Assembly (NCBI GenBank): GCA_964551305.1
Contig: CAZKBT010000066.1
Location: forward strand, 1-17,069
Origin: JBAZDC01 sp041654595
GTDB lineage: Bacteria; Pseudomonadota; Gammaproteobacteria; Burkholderiales; Burkholderiaceae_B
Reading direction: 5' to 3'
DNA length: 17,069 bases
Shown piece by piece: positions 7,760 through 15,900 of the stretch (within the stretch, counting starts at the first letter, position 1; each line of letters begins with the position of its first letter). Position numbers and translations under genes: made by a program. The notes under the pieces are model-generated. The model saw only the letters and a list, made by a program, of their open reading frames with translations, had not been told where the DNA came from and ran no database searches.

Positions 7760-8623
7760 ATGCGCAAACGGTCCGACCTTGCCCCCGCGCCTCTTGACGG
7801 CATTGCGCCGGCGCCGTCGAATCAGGGAGTCCCCGACGAAATATCGGCGCAACTGTCACAAGCATGTGAGGTTATCGACCGCCATCTAGCCTCGGCGCGA
7901 CTCGCCACGCACCTTTACGGCTCGGCATTGGACGGCGGTCTCAAGCCATATAGCGACATCGATGTGCTGGTGACTGTTGCTACTCGACTCGATGAGGACG
8001 CACGGCGCAAGCTGATGCTCGACCTGCTGTACGTTTCCGCCCCGCCCGGCCATGACAAGACACTCCGCCCCCTGGAAATCACAGTTGTCGTACGCGATGA
8101 CGTAATGCCGTGGCGCTACCCAGCCAGAAGAGAGCTGCAATTCGGGGAATGGCTGCGCCAAGACATCCTTGCCGGCATCTTCGAACCACCCGCCTTCGAT
8201 GCGGACCTGGCAATTCTGCTGACGAAGGCAAGGCGACATGGCATTGCCTTGATGGGCCCCCGAGCGGAGAATTTTTTCGATCCGGTTCCAAAAATCGATC
8301 TTTATCGCGCGCTGGCCGGCACGCTGGAATTATGGAATAGGCCATCGGATTGGGCGGGCGACGAACGCAACGTCGTGCTGACCATGGCCCGAATCTGGTA
8401 CAGTGCCGCCAGCGGAAGCATCGCATCCAAAGACGCCGCGGCCGACTGGGCCATGCGGCGGTTGCCTACCGAACACGCATCGGTACTGCAGGAAGCCCGG
8501 CAAGCCTATCTGGGGCATGGCGAGGATAAACTGGCATCACGCCCCGACCAACTGACCGCATTCGTTCTTTGCATGAAGCGCGAGATTGCCAAAGCCTTTG
8601 ATGCGCCCGATTCTGTTTCATAG
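7760..8623 (+). CDS. aadA-like: ANT(3'')-type aminoglycoside nucleotidyltransferase, AadA family
   Basis: AadA enzymes adenylylate streptomycin and spectinomycin, inactivating them. The protein has 287 residues against about 260 for classical AadA, the excess being a Pro/Ala-rich N-terminal extension of about 20 residues. The nucleotidyltransferase signature HLYGSALDGGLKPYSDIDV holds the metal-binding Asp66 and Asp68. LEITVVVRDD places the catalytic Glu at 106. The spacing equals that of AadA (Asp47, Asp49, Glu87) with a constant offset of 19. Highly conserved blocks follow: ELQFGEWLRQDILAGIFEP, LAILLTKARRHG, DWAGDERNVVLTMARIWYS and AADWAMRRLP. AAGGG lies about ten bases upstream of the ATG. 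There is no attC site and no integrase, so this appears to be a resident gene rather than a gene cassette. The substrate range is inferred from similarity. Confidence 0.9.
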   Translation: MRKRSDLAPAPLDGIAPAPSNQGVPDEISAQLSQACEVIDRHLASARLATHLYGSALDGGLKPYSDIDVLVTVATRLDEDARRKLMLDLLYVSAPPGHDKTLRPLEITVVVRDDVMPWRYPARRELQFGEWLRQDILAGIFEPPAFDADLAILLTKARRHGIALMGPRAENFFDPVPKIDLYRALAGTLELWNRPSDWAGDERNVVLTMARIWYSAASGSIASKDAAADWAMRRLPTEHASVLQEARQAYLGHGEDKLASRPDQLTAFVLCMKREIAKAFDAPDSVS

Positions 8624-8653
8624 CGACGGCGGCGTACCCATGCACGCCCGCTT

Positions 8654-8668
8654 CCCAGGCTACCTGGG
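8654..8668. terminator. Hairpin between convergent genes
   Basis: A perfect six-base-pair stem, CCCAGG-CTA-CCTGGG, lies 30 bases after the AadA-like stop; its loop contains the stop codon of the minus-strand gene. It has no T-run on either side, so it is a weak candidate for a bidirectional terminator. Confidence 0.3.
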
Positions 8669-9037
8669 CGCGCTAGGATAGGCGCGTTGCAAGGCACGCA
8701 GCAGCACGACCGCCACGGGCACGTCCTTATCCACGGCCAGGTCCGGAGAAATCGCGATTTCGTTATCCACCAGCATGACCAAGTCTTTCGAACTGAGCGC
8801 CAACTGTTCCGGCTGGCAATAAATTACCGGCAGTCGATTCATTTTATTGATGGCAAGGGCATATCGCAACCCAGCCTCCACGCCGTGGAGATAAAACTTG
8901 GTGCGGTCCAATAGAGGTTCGGCTTCGTACTCGGCGACGGTTACTTCCGCGTTCGGCGGATTCTCCGCGTGAACGGGAAAAAGGCACATCAAACCCGATA
9001 CCCCCGCCCGCCATCGCATCCGATACTTTTTGTTCAC
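8660..9037 (-). CDS. Small exported protein, possibly Rap1a/Tai-like
   Basis: I chose the GTG at 9037 (125 residues). AAAGGACG lies just upstream, and the result is a sensible signal peptide: a basic start (KKYRMRWR), a short hydrophobic core and a probable cut after PVHA. The upstream in-frame ATG at 9094 would bury this signal. The mature part contains FYLHGVEAGLRYALAINK, a short PVIYCQPEQLAL segment and VAVVLLRALQRAYP. That order (helix with G-x-GL, then lyCxPe-L-L, then LL-aLq--yP) resembles the Rap1a/Tai immunity-protein fold and related small periplasmic proteins of Burkholderiales, but the usual final Cys is absent. I cannot run a profile search, so the family is tentative. It lies 125 bases downstream of the NEL effector gene on the same strand. 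Confidence 0.7.
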   Translation of the reverse strand: MNKKYRMRWRAGVSGLMCLFPVHAENPPNAEVTVAEYEAEPLLDRTKFYLHGVEAGLRYALAINKMNRLPVIYCQPEQLALSSKDLVMLVDNEIAISPDLAVDKDVPVAVVLLRALQRAYPSAPR

Positions 9038-9162
9038 GCAATCGTCCTTTATGAAAGTCACGTCCGGCTCCATTCTATTCCTCGGGAACCGCATCGACCC
9101 GATCGCCCGATCCTTTCCTTGCCCGAACCCTGCCTGTTTTCAAAGTTTGCGCAGATCCGCTG

Positions 9163-11232
9163 TTAAAACGTAAGGACTGGCTGGCCAGTCGCAATCGCGC
9201 GTGTACGCATGAACAGGACCCCATTGATTTCGGCTTCGCGCGCAGCCTTTAGCTGCCTGTATCCCTCATCATATTCCTGACTGTTCAGCCGCTCCTTCTC
9301 ATCCTCGAGCCGCTCAAGAAGATTCCAGTACTTATCATAAATGGCTTCCAGTTCGACCTGGCATTGCTGTTTCACATAGAATGCCCACATCGGGATGCTG
9401 ATCAGTCCCGAGATCCTGCTGTCCATATCGGCCATCCTGGCTTGCACAAACTGGGTGACGAATTGTTTATCGCTGTCGTTCAGTTGCGCCATGCCCTCGG
9501 AATAGCGCGAGTTCGCCACGAAAGGCAGCCCCAGCTCATCGCCCAGGGCGCGACGCAATTCAAGCTGAACCTCCAGAGCCTCCGACAGATTGGGACCGGG
9601 GTTTTCCCGGTTGTCATTTCCAAAGCGTCGCCCCTCTTCCCATTGCTTGCGCATCACAGGAATTGTCGCCTCGTCCAGCAGCGCCGTCTTCAGCATGCCC
9701 TCGGCCAGGCCCAGCAGTTCCGCAACGGGCGCTTGTTCGTGTTGCAGCCGACTGAAACGCGCTATCGACTGCACGGTGTTGAAGATGGTCAGCGGCCGAT
9801 CCTCGCAGTTCTGCGCCGCGGATTGCGATTGCTCCAGAATCTGGGCCCTGGCCACGTTCGATTCGATCACCCCCTTTATCACTTCGACAACGTCCAAGGG
9901 CTTTACATAATTGACCAGGGGTTCCCCTCTCAACCGATCCAATAAAGCTTGAAACGACGGGTAATCGTCTTCATTTACGATTGCTTCCCAGGAGCGACGA
10001 AACAGTGCAAGATCGTCCTGCAAGGCGCCCGCTCTGAAATACCACCAGTCTTGCGCCGGCAGGAAGGCCGAATCAAACTCTTCCAACTTGGGACAGCGCC
10101 ATATAATAAGTCTACTCAGTGAAGCCGGCGCCCGCTCGGGCAGCGCGCTAAGCACTTCACAATGCCCGACATAGATTCTTTGCAGCGAATCGGGCCAATG
10201 CGCCGGCAGCGATGCAAGCGCTTCGCAACCCTCAATCCAAACCGTTTGCAGCGAAGCGGGCCAGCGCCCAGGCAGCGATTCAAGCGCTTCACAATCGTCA
10301 ATCCGAAGCGCTTGCAGCGAGGCGGGCCAGTGCTCGGGCAGCGATACAAACGCTTCACAACCTTCAATCCGAAGCACTTGTAGCGAAGCGGGCCAGTACT
10401 CGGGCAGCGAGTCAAGCTCAGGACAATCCCCAATCCGAAACACTCGCAGCGAAGCGGGCCAGTGCTCGGGTAGCGATGCAAGCACATCACAGTACGTAAT
10501 ACGAAGCTCTTGCAGCGAAGCGGGCCAATGCTCGGGCAGCGATGCAAGCGCCTCGCAATCCCTAATGCGAAGCGTTTGCAGCGAAGCAGGCCAGTGCTCG
10601 GGCAGCGAATCAAGCGCAGGACATCTCCAGACATAGAGCTCGCTCAGCGAAGCAGGCCATTGCTCAGGTAGGGACCCGAGCGCGGTACAACGCCCAATAT
10701 GAAGCGTTTGCAGCGAATCGGGCAGTTCTGGCAACGATGTGATGCTCTCTCCATCGAGCACAAACACTTGAGCTTTTATTAGATAAGCGTGCTGAAGCTG
10801 ATTGGCGACCTCTGTTCTAAACTCGCCGGGAGGCGCCGCGTCTTCCCATTCTTTTAGTTTCTTCAAATAATCGCCCTGAACGGTAAATCTTATGCCGTTC
10901 TCTTGTCCGTCAAGGCATAGCGAATAGTCCTCGCCACGTTCAACGTAGTTACTGCTGATTTGAAATCTATCCGTGAATCCAGACGCGGCCAACTCTCTCA
11001 AGCGACGAAAACAGTCGGCTTTCTTCCCGCCGTCGGTGGCGTCCGACATCAACTCGAACAGAAGCGCCTTGGCTTGCTCGCGGCGCGTGTCGCAAAACCA
11101 GTCGGCGGCCTTCGCCCACACGTATTCCGACAAACCGCCTACGTGATCGCGATCAGACGCATTCTCGACGGATGGAATATCGTGATCGTTGGCCGCAAGG
11201 TTGAATCCGGCACTATTAATTTGACGGGGCAT
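9163..11232 (-). CDS. LRR-NEL E3 ubiquitin ligase, predicted type III secretion effector
   Basis: The 689-residue protein has the architecture of IpaH/SspH/SlrP effectors, which are injected into eukaryotic cells and ubiquitinate host proteins. Residues 1-120 form an unassigned N-terminal region that would hold the secretion signal; there is no Sec signal peptide. Residues 121-166 match the helical cap before effector LRRs (LKEWEDAAPPGEFR, then SITSLPELP). Ten LRRs of 21-22 residues span 167-385, most reading LPEHWPASLQ-LRI--C-AL-S. From about 400 to 680 lies the NEL domain, with FQALLDRLRG, the catalytic AQNCEDRPLT (Cys476, Asp478) equivalent to SCEDRVAL of IpaH9.8, and a helical tail with RMADMDSRISGL. 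AAGAG lies just before the start. Base composition looks less GC-rich than neighbours and an IS remnant lies upstream, suggesting acquisition. The host target is unknown. Confidence 0.88.
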   Translation of the reverse strand: MPRQINSAGFNLAANDHDIPSVENASDRDHVGGLSEYVWAKAADWFCDTRREQAKALLFELMSDATDGGKKADCFRRLRELAASGFTDRFQISSNYVERGEDYSLCLDGQENGIRFTVQGDYLKKLKEWEDAAPPGEFRTEVANQLQHAYLIKAQVFVLDGESITSLPELPDSLQTLHIGRCTALGSLPEQWPASLSELYVWRCPALDSLPEHWPASLQTLRIRDCEALASLPEHWPASLQELRITYCDVLASLPEHWPASLRVFRIGDCPELDSLPEYWPASLQVLRIEGCEAFVSLPEHWPASLQALRIDDCEALESLPGRWPASLQTVWIEGCEALASLPAHWPDSLQRIYVGHCEVLSALPERAPASLSRLIIWRCPKLEEFDSAFLPAQDWWYFRAGALQDDLALFRRSWEAIVNEDDYPSFQALLDRLRGEPLVNYVKPLDVVEVIKGVIESNVARAQILEQSQSAAQNCEDRPLTIFNTVQSIARFSRLQHEQAPVAELLGLAEGMLKTALLDEATIPVMRKQWEEGRRFGNDNRENPGPNLSEALEVQLELRRALGDELGLPFVANSRYSEGMAQLNDSDKQFVTQFVQARMADMDSRISGLISIPMWAFYVKQQCQVELEAIYDKYWNLLERLEDEKERLNSQEYDEGYRQLKAAREAEINGVLFMRTRAIATGQPVLTF
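10078..10734 (-). repeat. Ten tandem 66-base LRR-coding repeats
   Basis: These are consecutive 66-base units (the first is 63) inside the NEL effector gene, each encoding one 22-residue leucine-rich repeat. The + strand block AGCGAAGCGGGCCAGTGCTC recurs almost unchanged at 66-base spacing. The units therefore repeat at DNA level, not just protein level, which points to recent expansion or continuing homogenisation. Confidence 0.95.
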
Positions 11233-11869
11233 AACTCTTCTATGACAAAAGGGTTGGTCTGTGGATGGGATCGAAAACGCCTACCTCTAACGCAAGATCG
11301 ACTTATCTGAAAAAATACGAGAGAACGCTCGTTCAGCGCCGAAAAGTCTTACCGGCATGAGTACCGCCTTGACTAGAAAAGTTCCGAAGGGGCCGACCCT
11401 GTGGCACGACAGAAACTCCTGCTTGCCCGCTCCCATATCAAGATATGCCCGTTGTCTGCCTGAAGGGCTATCAGCGCGCGCCGAGCGTATGGTTTCAGGA
11501 ATTTTGAGAATTGCCGCCTGAGGGTCATGGCCCAGTGCGGTTGGAATGGTGTAATCAACCGGGTCTGATGAATGACCGTCCCCCTTACATGGACGCCCCT
11601 AGTTTGCCAAGCGTTCATTTCACGATGGTTAGCAGAAAGAGATTGCAGCCGTACATTCGGACTTTCGATGTGGTGTGTGACCACTGTCCCTGATGGAATC
11701 AGCTGACTGGTGTCCCTATCGTTAATACGCGCTCAATGTCGCATCGGGGGACTCGGGCTTTACCAACCACGGTCTAACCTATCTTGCCATCAATGTCATG
11801 TTGCCTGAGCAATCGGTGGGGAGGGACCTTAATGTATGTTGTTGACGATGAATAGAGTAGCCGGCCCGA
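11233..11869. other. Intergenic region between NEL effector and IS110 remnant
   Basis: In these 637 bases no gene can be supported. On the minus strand two overlapping frames stay open for about 100 codons between 11281 and 11684, but neither gives a product I recognise and neither has a ribosome-binding site. The part next to 11233 must carry the NEL gene promoter, yet no clear -35/-10 pair is visible. The part from about 11700 to 11869 may include the right end of the IS; no inverted repeat marks it. A short direct repeat TGTCCCT occurs near 11686 and 11711. Confidence 0.5.
11310..11332 (-). terminator. Possible Rho-independent terminator upstream of the NEL gene
   Basis: On the minus strand a five-base-pair stem ACGAG-CGTTCT-CTCGT (11332 to 11317) is followed by ATTTTTTC (11316 to 11309). 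The stem is short but the T-run is good. It would insulate the NEL gene from transcription arriving from the IS side. Overlapping arms GAACG/CGTTC (11323-11334) could alternatively be an operator. Confidence 0.3.
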
Positions 11870-12589
11870 CTACGTGCTTGCCTTGGCTAACGCACAATCG
11901 GGCCGAAATTCCCGCGCGTGCGACAGCATCGCCCATACAATCCTGGCTGTCTTATTCGCCTGAGCCACCACGGCCATGTTTGTGCCTCGTCGGTTAATCA
12001 ACTTGCAGAGCCAGTGCTCCGCAGGTGCTTTCTTACCGATGCTATAGGCAAGTGAGCGTGCTCCATGGATCAGCAAGGTTCGTAGATAGACGTTCCCTCG
12101 CTTGCTGATGCCCAACAGCGTTGGCTTCCCACCACTGGAGTGCTGACGCGGCACAAGGCTCAGCCACGCCGCAAACTCGCGGCCATTTTTGAAGTTACGG
12201 GCATTCCCTACTGTGGCGACCATGGCAGTGGCAGTCAGTGGCCCAATGCCCGGAACCTGCCCGAGCCTTTGACTCGCTTCGTTGCTTCGATGCCACACCT
12301 TAATTTGGGTCTCGATCTCATCGACTTGTTGATCAAGCACCTTCAGATGCTCGAGTAGTCGATCAATGAGGGCTCGAAACATACCCGGTAGATCGTCGGC
12401 TGCACTTTCAACCAGAGCGGGCACACGTTGTCGGATATGGATTATGCCTTGGGGAACAACCAGCCCATATTCTGCTAATAAGCCTCGGATCTGGTTGGCC
12501 TGGACGGTTCGGACCCTAAAAAACCCTTGACGCGCGCGATGTAGCGATAGCACGGCTTGTTGGTCGAGGGTCTTGATGACAATCGTTTC
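11870..12589 (-). pseudogene. IS110-family transposase, N-terminus missing
   Basis: About 239 codons remain of a transposase normally near 340. Homology begins abruptly at VIKTLDQQAVLSLHRARQGF, after a TAA at 12590-12592. The middle coiled region (QANQIRGLLAEYGLVVPQG) and the C-terminal Transposase_20 domain are intact: VPGIGPLTATAMVATVGN, FAAWLSLVPRQHSSGGK, LLGISKRGNVYLRTLLIHG. The C-terminal domain includes the conserved Ser region. The RuvC-like DEDD domain needed for catalysis is absent. The longest in-frame start is a GTG at 12553 without a ribosome-binding site, so I treat the gene as dead. Confidence 0.88.
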
Positions 12590-12590
12590 T
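11870..12590 (-). mobile_element. IS110-family insertion sequence remnant
   Basis: This remnant retains only the transposase C-terminal part. The left end, including the N-terminal catalytic domain and any upstream non-coding region, is replaced at about 12590 by unrelated glycine-rich coding sequence. IS110 elements lack conspicuous inverted repeats, so the right boundary beyond 11870 cannot be placed. The element should be immobile on its own. Confidence 0.8.
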
Positions 12591-12868
12591 TAGGCTCCAG
12601 TAAACCTGATTCCCGCGCCGCCGCCGCCATCGCCAATGACACCACTGTTAGGCCCGGCAACACCGTTTTCGCCGTCGGCGCCGTCGACTCCACCCGCACC
12701 ACCGGATGCGCCATGCTGTGCATTTCCTCCGTGCCTACCCGCGCCCGTAGCGCTATCGCCTTCTGAATGGGAATTTCCTGGCACCGTTTCATTCCCGTTG
12801 CCGCCACCATAGCCGCCATCTGTCCACCCCCCTTCGACACGGTGTAGCAGACTAGTCCCAGTCTGTAA
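12590..12868 (-). pseudogene. Glycine-rich fragment, probable autotransporter passenger piece
   Basis: This frame is open from just after two stops (12869-12874) to a TAA at 12590 and contains stretches such as HGASGGAGGVDGADGENG and GDGGGGAGIRFTGA. Gly-rich runs ending in GGGGGAGI-FTG are characteristic of the N-terminal passenger part of large Bordetella-type autotransporters, which would then continue with a beta-helix. Here the sequence ends exactly where the IS110 transposase begins, and no start codon with a ribosome-binding site or signal peptide precedes it. It is in the same reading frame as the transposase remnant, with only the TAA between. I infer a broken second autotransporter gene; the identification rests on composition and one motif. 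Confidence 0.5.
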
Positions 12869-12891
12869 CTATTACTCTAGACACTGTGTCT
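12848..12891. repeat. Pair of short inverted repeats at fragment boundary
   Basis: CAGACT-AGTCCC-AGTCTG (12848-12865) and the odd-length palindrome AGACACTGTGTCT (12879-12891) sit 13 bases apart at the upstream edge of the glycine-rich fragment. They could be an IS end, a terminator pair or a recombination site. No T-run follows. Their role is unknown. Confidence 0.4.
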
Positions 12892-12922
12892 CGTGATAGA
12901 ACAGCGGGCGGCACCGATGTGC

Positions 12923-12948
12923 GGGGACGACGTTGCAACGCCATCCCC
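12923..12948 (-). terminator. Hairpin downstream of the autotransporter gene
   Basis: On the minus strand, 34 bases after the autotransporter stop, GGGGATGGCGT pairs with ACGTCGTCCCC around a TGCA loop: 11 pairs including two G-U. There is no following T-run, so termination would be Rho-dependent or weak; the hairpin could instead protect the 3' end of the mRNA. Confidence 0.4.
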
Positions 12949-12981
12949 GGTACCCATCGCGTGCCTTAACGCGGTTACAGC

Positions 12982-15900
12982 CTAGAACCGCACGCGCAGC
13001 GTGACCCGCCCGGCATGCTCCTTGGCATGCTTGGCCAGTTGCCCGTTGTAGGTCACGCTCAAGGTGCTGCGCTTGCCCAGGCTGAGCGCGCCGCCCAGCT
13101 CCACCAAGGCCGCATCACGCGCAATCGGCGTGCCCTGCACCGAGAACTCCTGACCGCCCTCGAACGCCATGCGCGACACCGTCTGCGTATCCCCGAACGT
13201 ATGGCGCCAGCCCAGCATCGCGTTGATCACGCCGTGGTGCGTGCCCGCTTGCACGCGCAAGCCCGTCGTCGTGCTCGTCGTGCTCAAGCGCTGCAAGGCC
13301 GCGCTCAAGGCCGCGAACCCGCCCGACTCCCGATACCCGTCGGTCTGCATCTGCTGCCACGACACGCCCACGAACGGCTCAAGGCGCAAGCCGTCGTTGA
13401 CCGGCACCGCCCAGCCCAGCTCGCCGAACACCTGGGTCGCGTGGCCCTTGTAGGACGCCTTGAGCAACTGGTTCAAGCCGCTGGCCGAGATGTCGCGGCG
13501 CGTGTTCACGGTATTACGTGCGTGAGAGACCCCGCCGATCAGGTTCAACTGGCCTCGATCGAGTGCAACCGCACGCCCCGCCGTCAAGGTCATGCTGTAG
13601 CTCTTGACGTCGGCACGCGAGCCCCGATCGCTGACGTTGATGCGACTATCGGCGTAACCCAACGACGCGCCCACGCGCCAGTCGCGGCCCGCCCGCGCAT
13701 CGCCGCCGATGAACACGCCGCCGGTACGCTGGCGCACCGAGGCCACGGCGCTGCCCGTCAGGTTCTGCTGACCCCCGATGATCTCGGCCCAAAGGTGCAG
13801 ATCACGGCGCGACAGCCCGCTATGTCCGCCCACGCCATCTTGGACCGCGTCGCCGCTTGCGCCGCTGCGCGTGCCGCCACCGTCGATGCCGCTGGCGCTA
13901 TCACTTCCCCAGCCCGCGCCGGATCCCAAGTTGGCGCGCATCTGATTCGCGCTATGCTGGCCCAGCAAACCGGTCAAGGAGGCCGCCGCGCTCTGCGCGC
14001 TGGCATGCGCCTCGCCCGACAAGGACTCGAACACGGTCTGCGCCATGCCCTCGGGCAAGGTCTCGACATACTGGTACAACGGATGCGTCACCGGCAGGCT
14101 TTCCACCCCTTTGGCCACCTCCACGCCGTTAGGCGTGGTCGCCGCATCCTCGAATGGACGATCGGGGTTGGGACCTGGATCAGGATTAGGCCCGGGACCT
14201 GGGTTAGGACCAGGACCAGGACCAGGATCCGGATCGGGATTCACGCCCTTGCGCACCAGCGTCAACACCACGTCATTGCCCCAGTAATCCAGCTCCGGCC
14301 TCAGGTACTCGTAGTTGGCCGTCGCGCCCTCGAACGTATTCACACGCTGGCCCGCGCTCAGAATCGTGTACGGCGTGCGCGCCGCGAACTGCGCGCCCTG
14401 CGCCTCGATGCGCACCGTGCCCGACAGGCTCGCCGTTCCCGCCACGTGCAGCCGATCGGCCTGCCCCTGGTCATCGGCCTCGACATCGAAGAACGACCCC
14501 GGCGCCAGCCTCAGGTTGCCCGCCACCGTGAGCGTGCCCACCGAGTTGCCCGGCGCCACAATCCCGCCCGCGTGGATCGTCACCTCGCGGCCCGGCGCGC
14601 CCAGCGTGCCGCTGCCGCCCAGGGTCGCGCCACCGGCCACCTCCAGCGCGCCGCCCAGCGACCCGATGCCGGCCCGCCCCACGCGCAGCGTACCCGCTTC
14701 GACCCGGGTTGTGCCCGTAAAGCCGCTGCCCTCGCCCGTCAGGCTCAGGAGATTGCCGCCGTGTTTGATCAACTGACCTGCGCCGCTGATCGCCCCGGCG
14801 TAGTCCATCGTGTCCGTGCGGTTAAACGCCAGGCGCGTGTCCACCTGCACGGGACCAGCCAAAGACCCGGCCGCCCCGCCGTTGCCCAGCGTCACCCCGC
14901 CCGCGTTGGCCACCACCGTCACGCCCGTGTACGCCTGATCGGCGGTCAACACCAGCGCGCCCGCGCCCTGCGCGCGCAGCCCGCCCACGCCGCCGATCGC
15001 CGTCTCGAGCGTCACGGTATGACCGGGCTGCACGACCTCGAGCATGCCGCCGGCTTCGCCCACCATGATCGCACGGCGCAGCGTCGCCATCGATGCGCCC
15101 TCGATGCGCAGGCCCCCGCCGTCGAGCAGCACGCCGCCCTCGGCCGCGCCCAGGTTCGCGTCACGCGTGATCGCCACCAGGCCGCCCGACACCCGCGTGC
15201 CGCCCGCATAGCGGTTCTCGCCCGTCAGGCTCAGCGTGTTCGGCCCGCGCTTGACGACATCGCCCGCGCCGGAGATCTCGCCGGCGTGAACCAGGTCCGT
15301 CGTGCGATCGAAGCGCAAGGTCGTTTGCGGCTGCAGCGCGATCGCGCCCTGCACCGACCCGCTTGCCCCGCCCGCCCCAAGCGTCACACCGCCCGCGTTG
15401 GCCACGGTGAGCGTGCCGCTGTAGGGGTTGTCCGCGGCCAGGATCAGGCGGCCCGCGCCCTGCACCTGCAGATCGCCTGCGCCGCCAAGCGCCCCGGCCA
15501 CCGTCAGGGCGTTGGCCGCGTCGGTAATCGCCAATTCACCGCCCTCGGCGCCGATCGCAACAGGGCGCGCCATGTGCGAGAAGCTCGTGCCGTGCACCTC
15601 CAGTCGCCCGCCATCGAGTACCACCTCGCCGCTGGCCGCGCCCAGGTTGGCATCCTGCTGCGCAATCACGCGGCCGGCCAGCACCTGCGTGCCGCCGGTA
15701 TAACTATTAACACCGGTCAGCGTCAGCGCGCCGTCGGCCAGCTGCGCCACCACGCCCGCGCCCGAGATCGCGCCGCCAAAAGTGTAATCGTCGCTGCGCG
15801 CAAAGCCGACCCACGTCTCGTTGACGATATCGCCCTGCACGCTGCCTTGCGTGCCGTGCTCGCCCACCTGCAGGCCGCCCGCGTTACGCACATAAAGCGT

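Noticed and set aside
8624..8660. Possible integron attC site after the AadA-like gene
   Set aside because: No GTTRRRY core or paired imperfect inverted repeats are present; only a short CCCAGG/CCTGGG hairpin is found.
9038..9094. Upstream ATG start at 9094 for the small exported protein
   Set aside because: It would add 19 residues with acidic and basic charges ahead of the signal peptide, whereas the GTG at 9037 has a ribosome-binding site and gives a proper signal sequence.
10116..10634. Alternative-frame minus-strand frame with repeats such as RCPSTGPLRCK
   Set aside because: It is a shifted-frame shadow of the 66-base LRR repeats. A tandem repeat whose unit is a multiple of three keeps other frames open too.
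12475..12840. A 121-codon minus-strand frame spanning the glycine-rich fragment and the transposase
   Set aside because: It crosses the junction of two unrelated pieces in a different frame from both and has no domain.
14158..14241. Low-complexity GGACCTGG-like repeat as a microsatellite or regulatory repeat
   Set aside because: It encodes the Pro/Gly/Asn/Asp linker between passenger and barrel, in frame and typical of pertactin-like proteins, so no separate explanation is needed.
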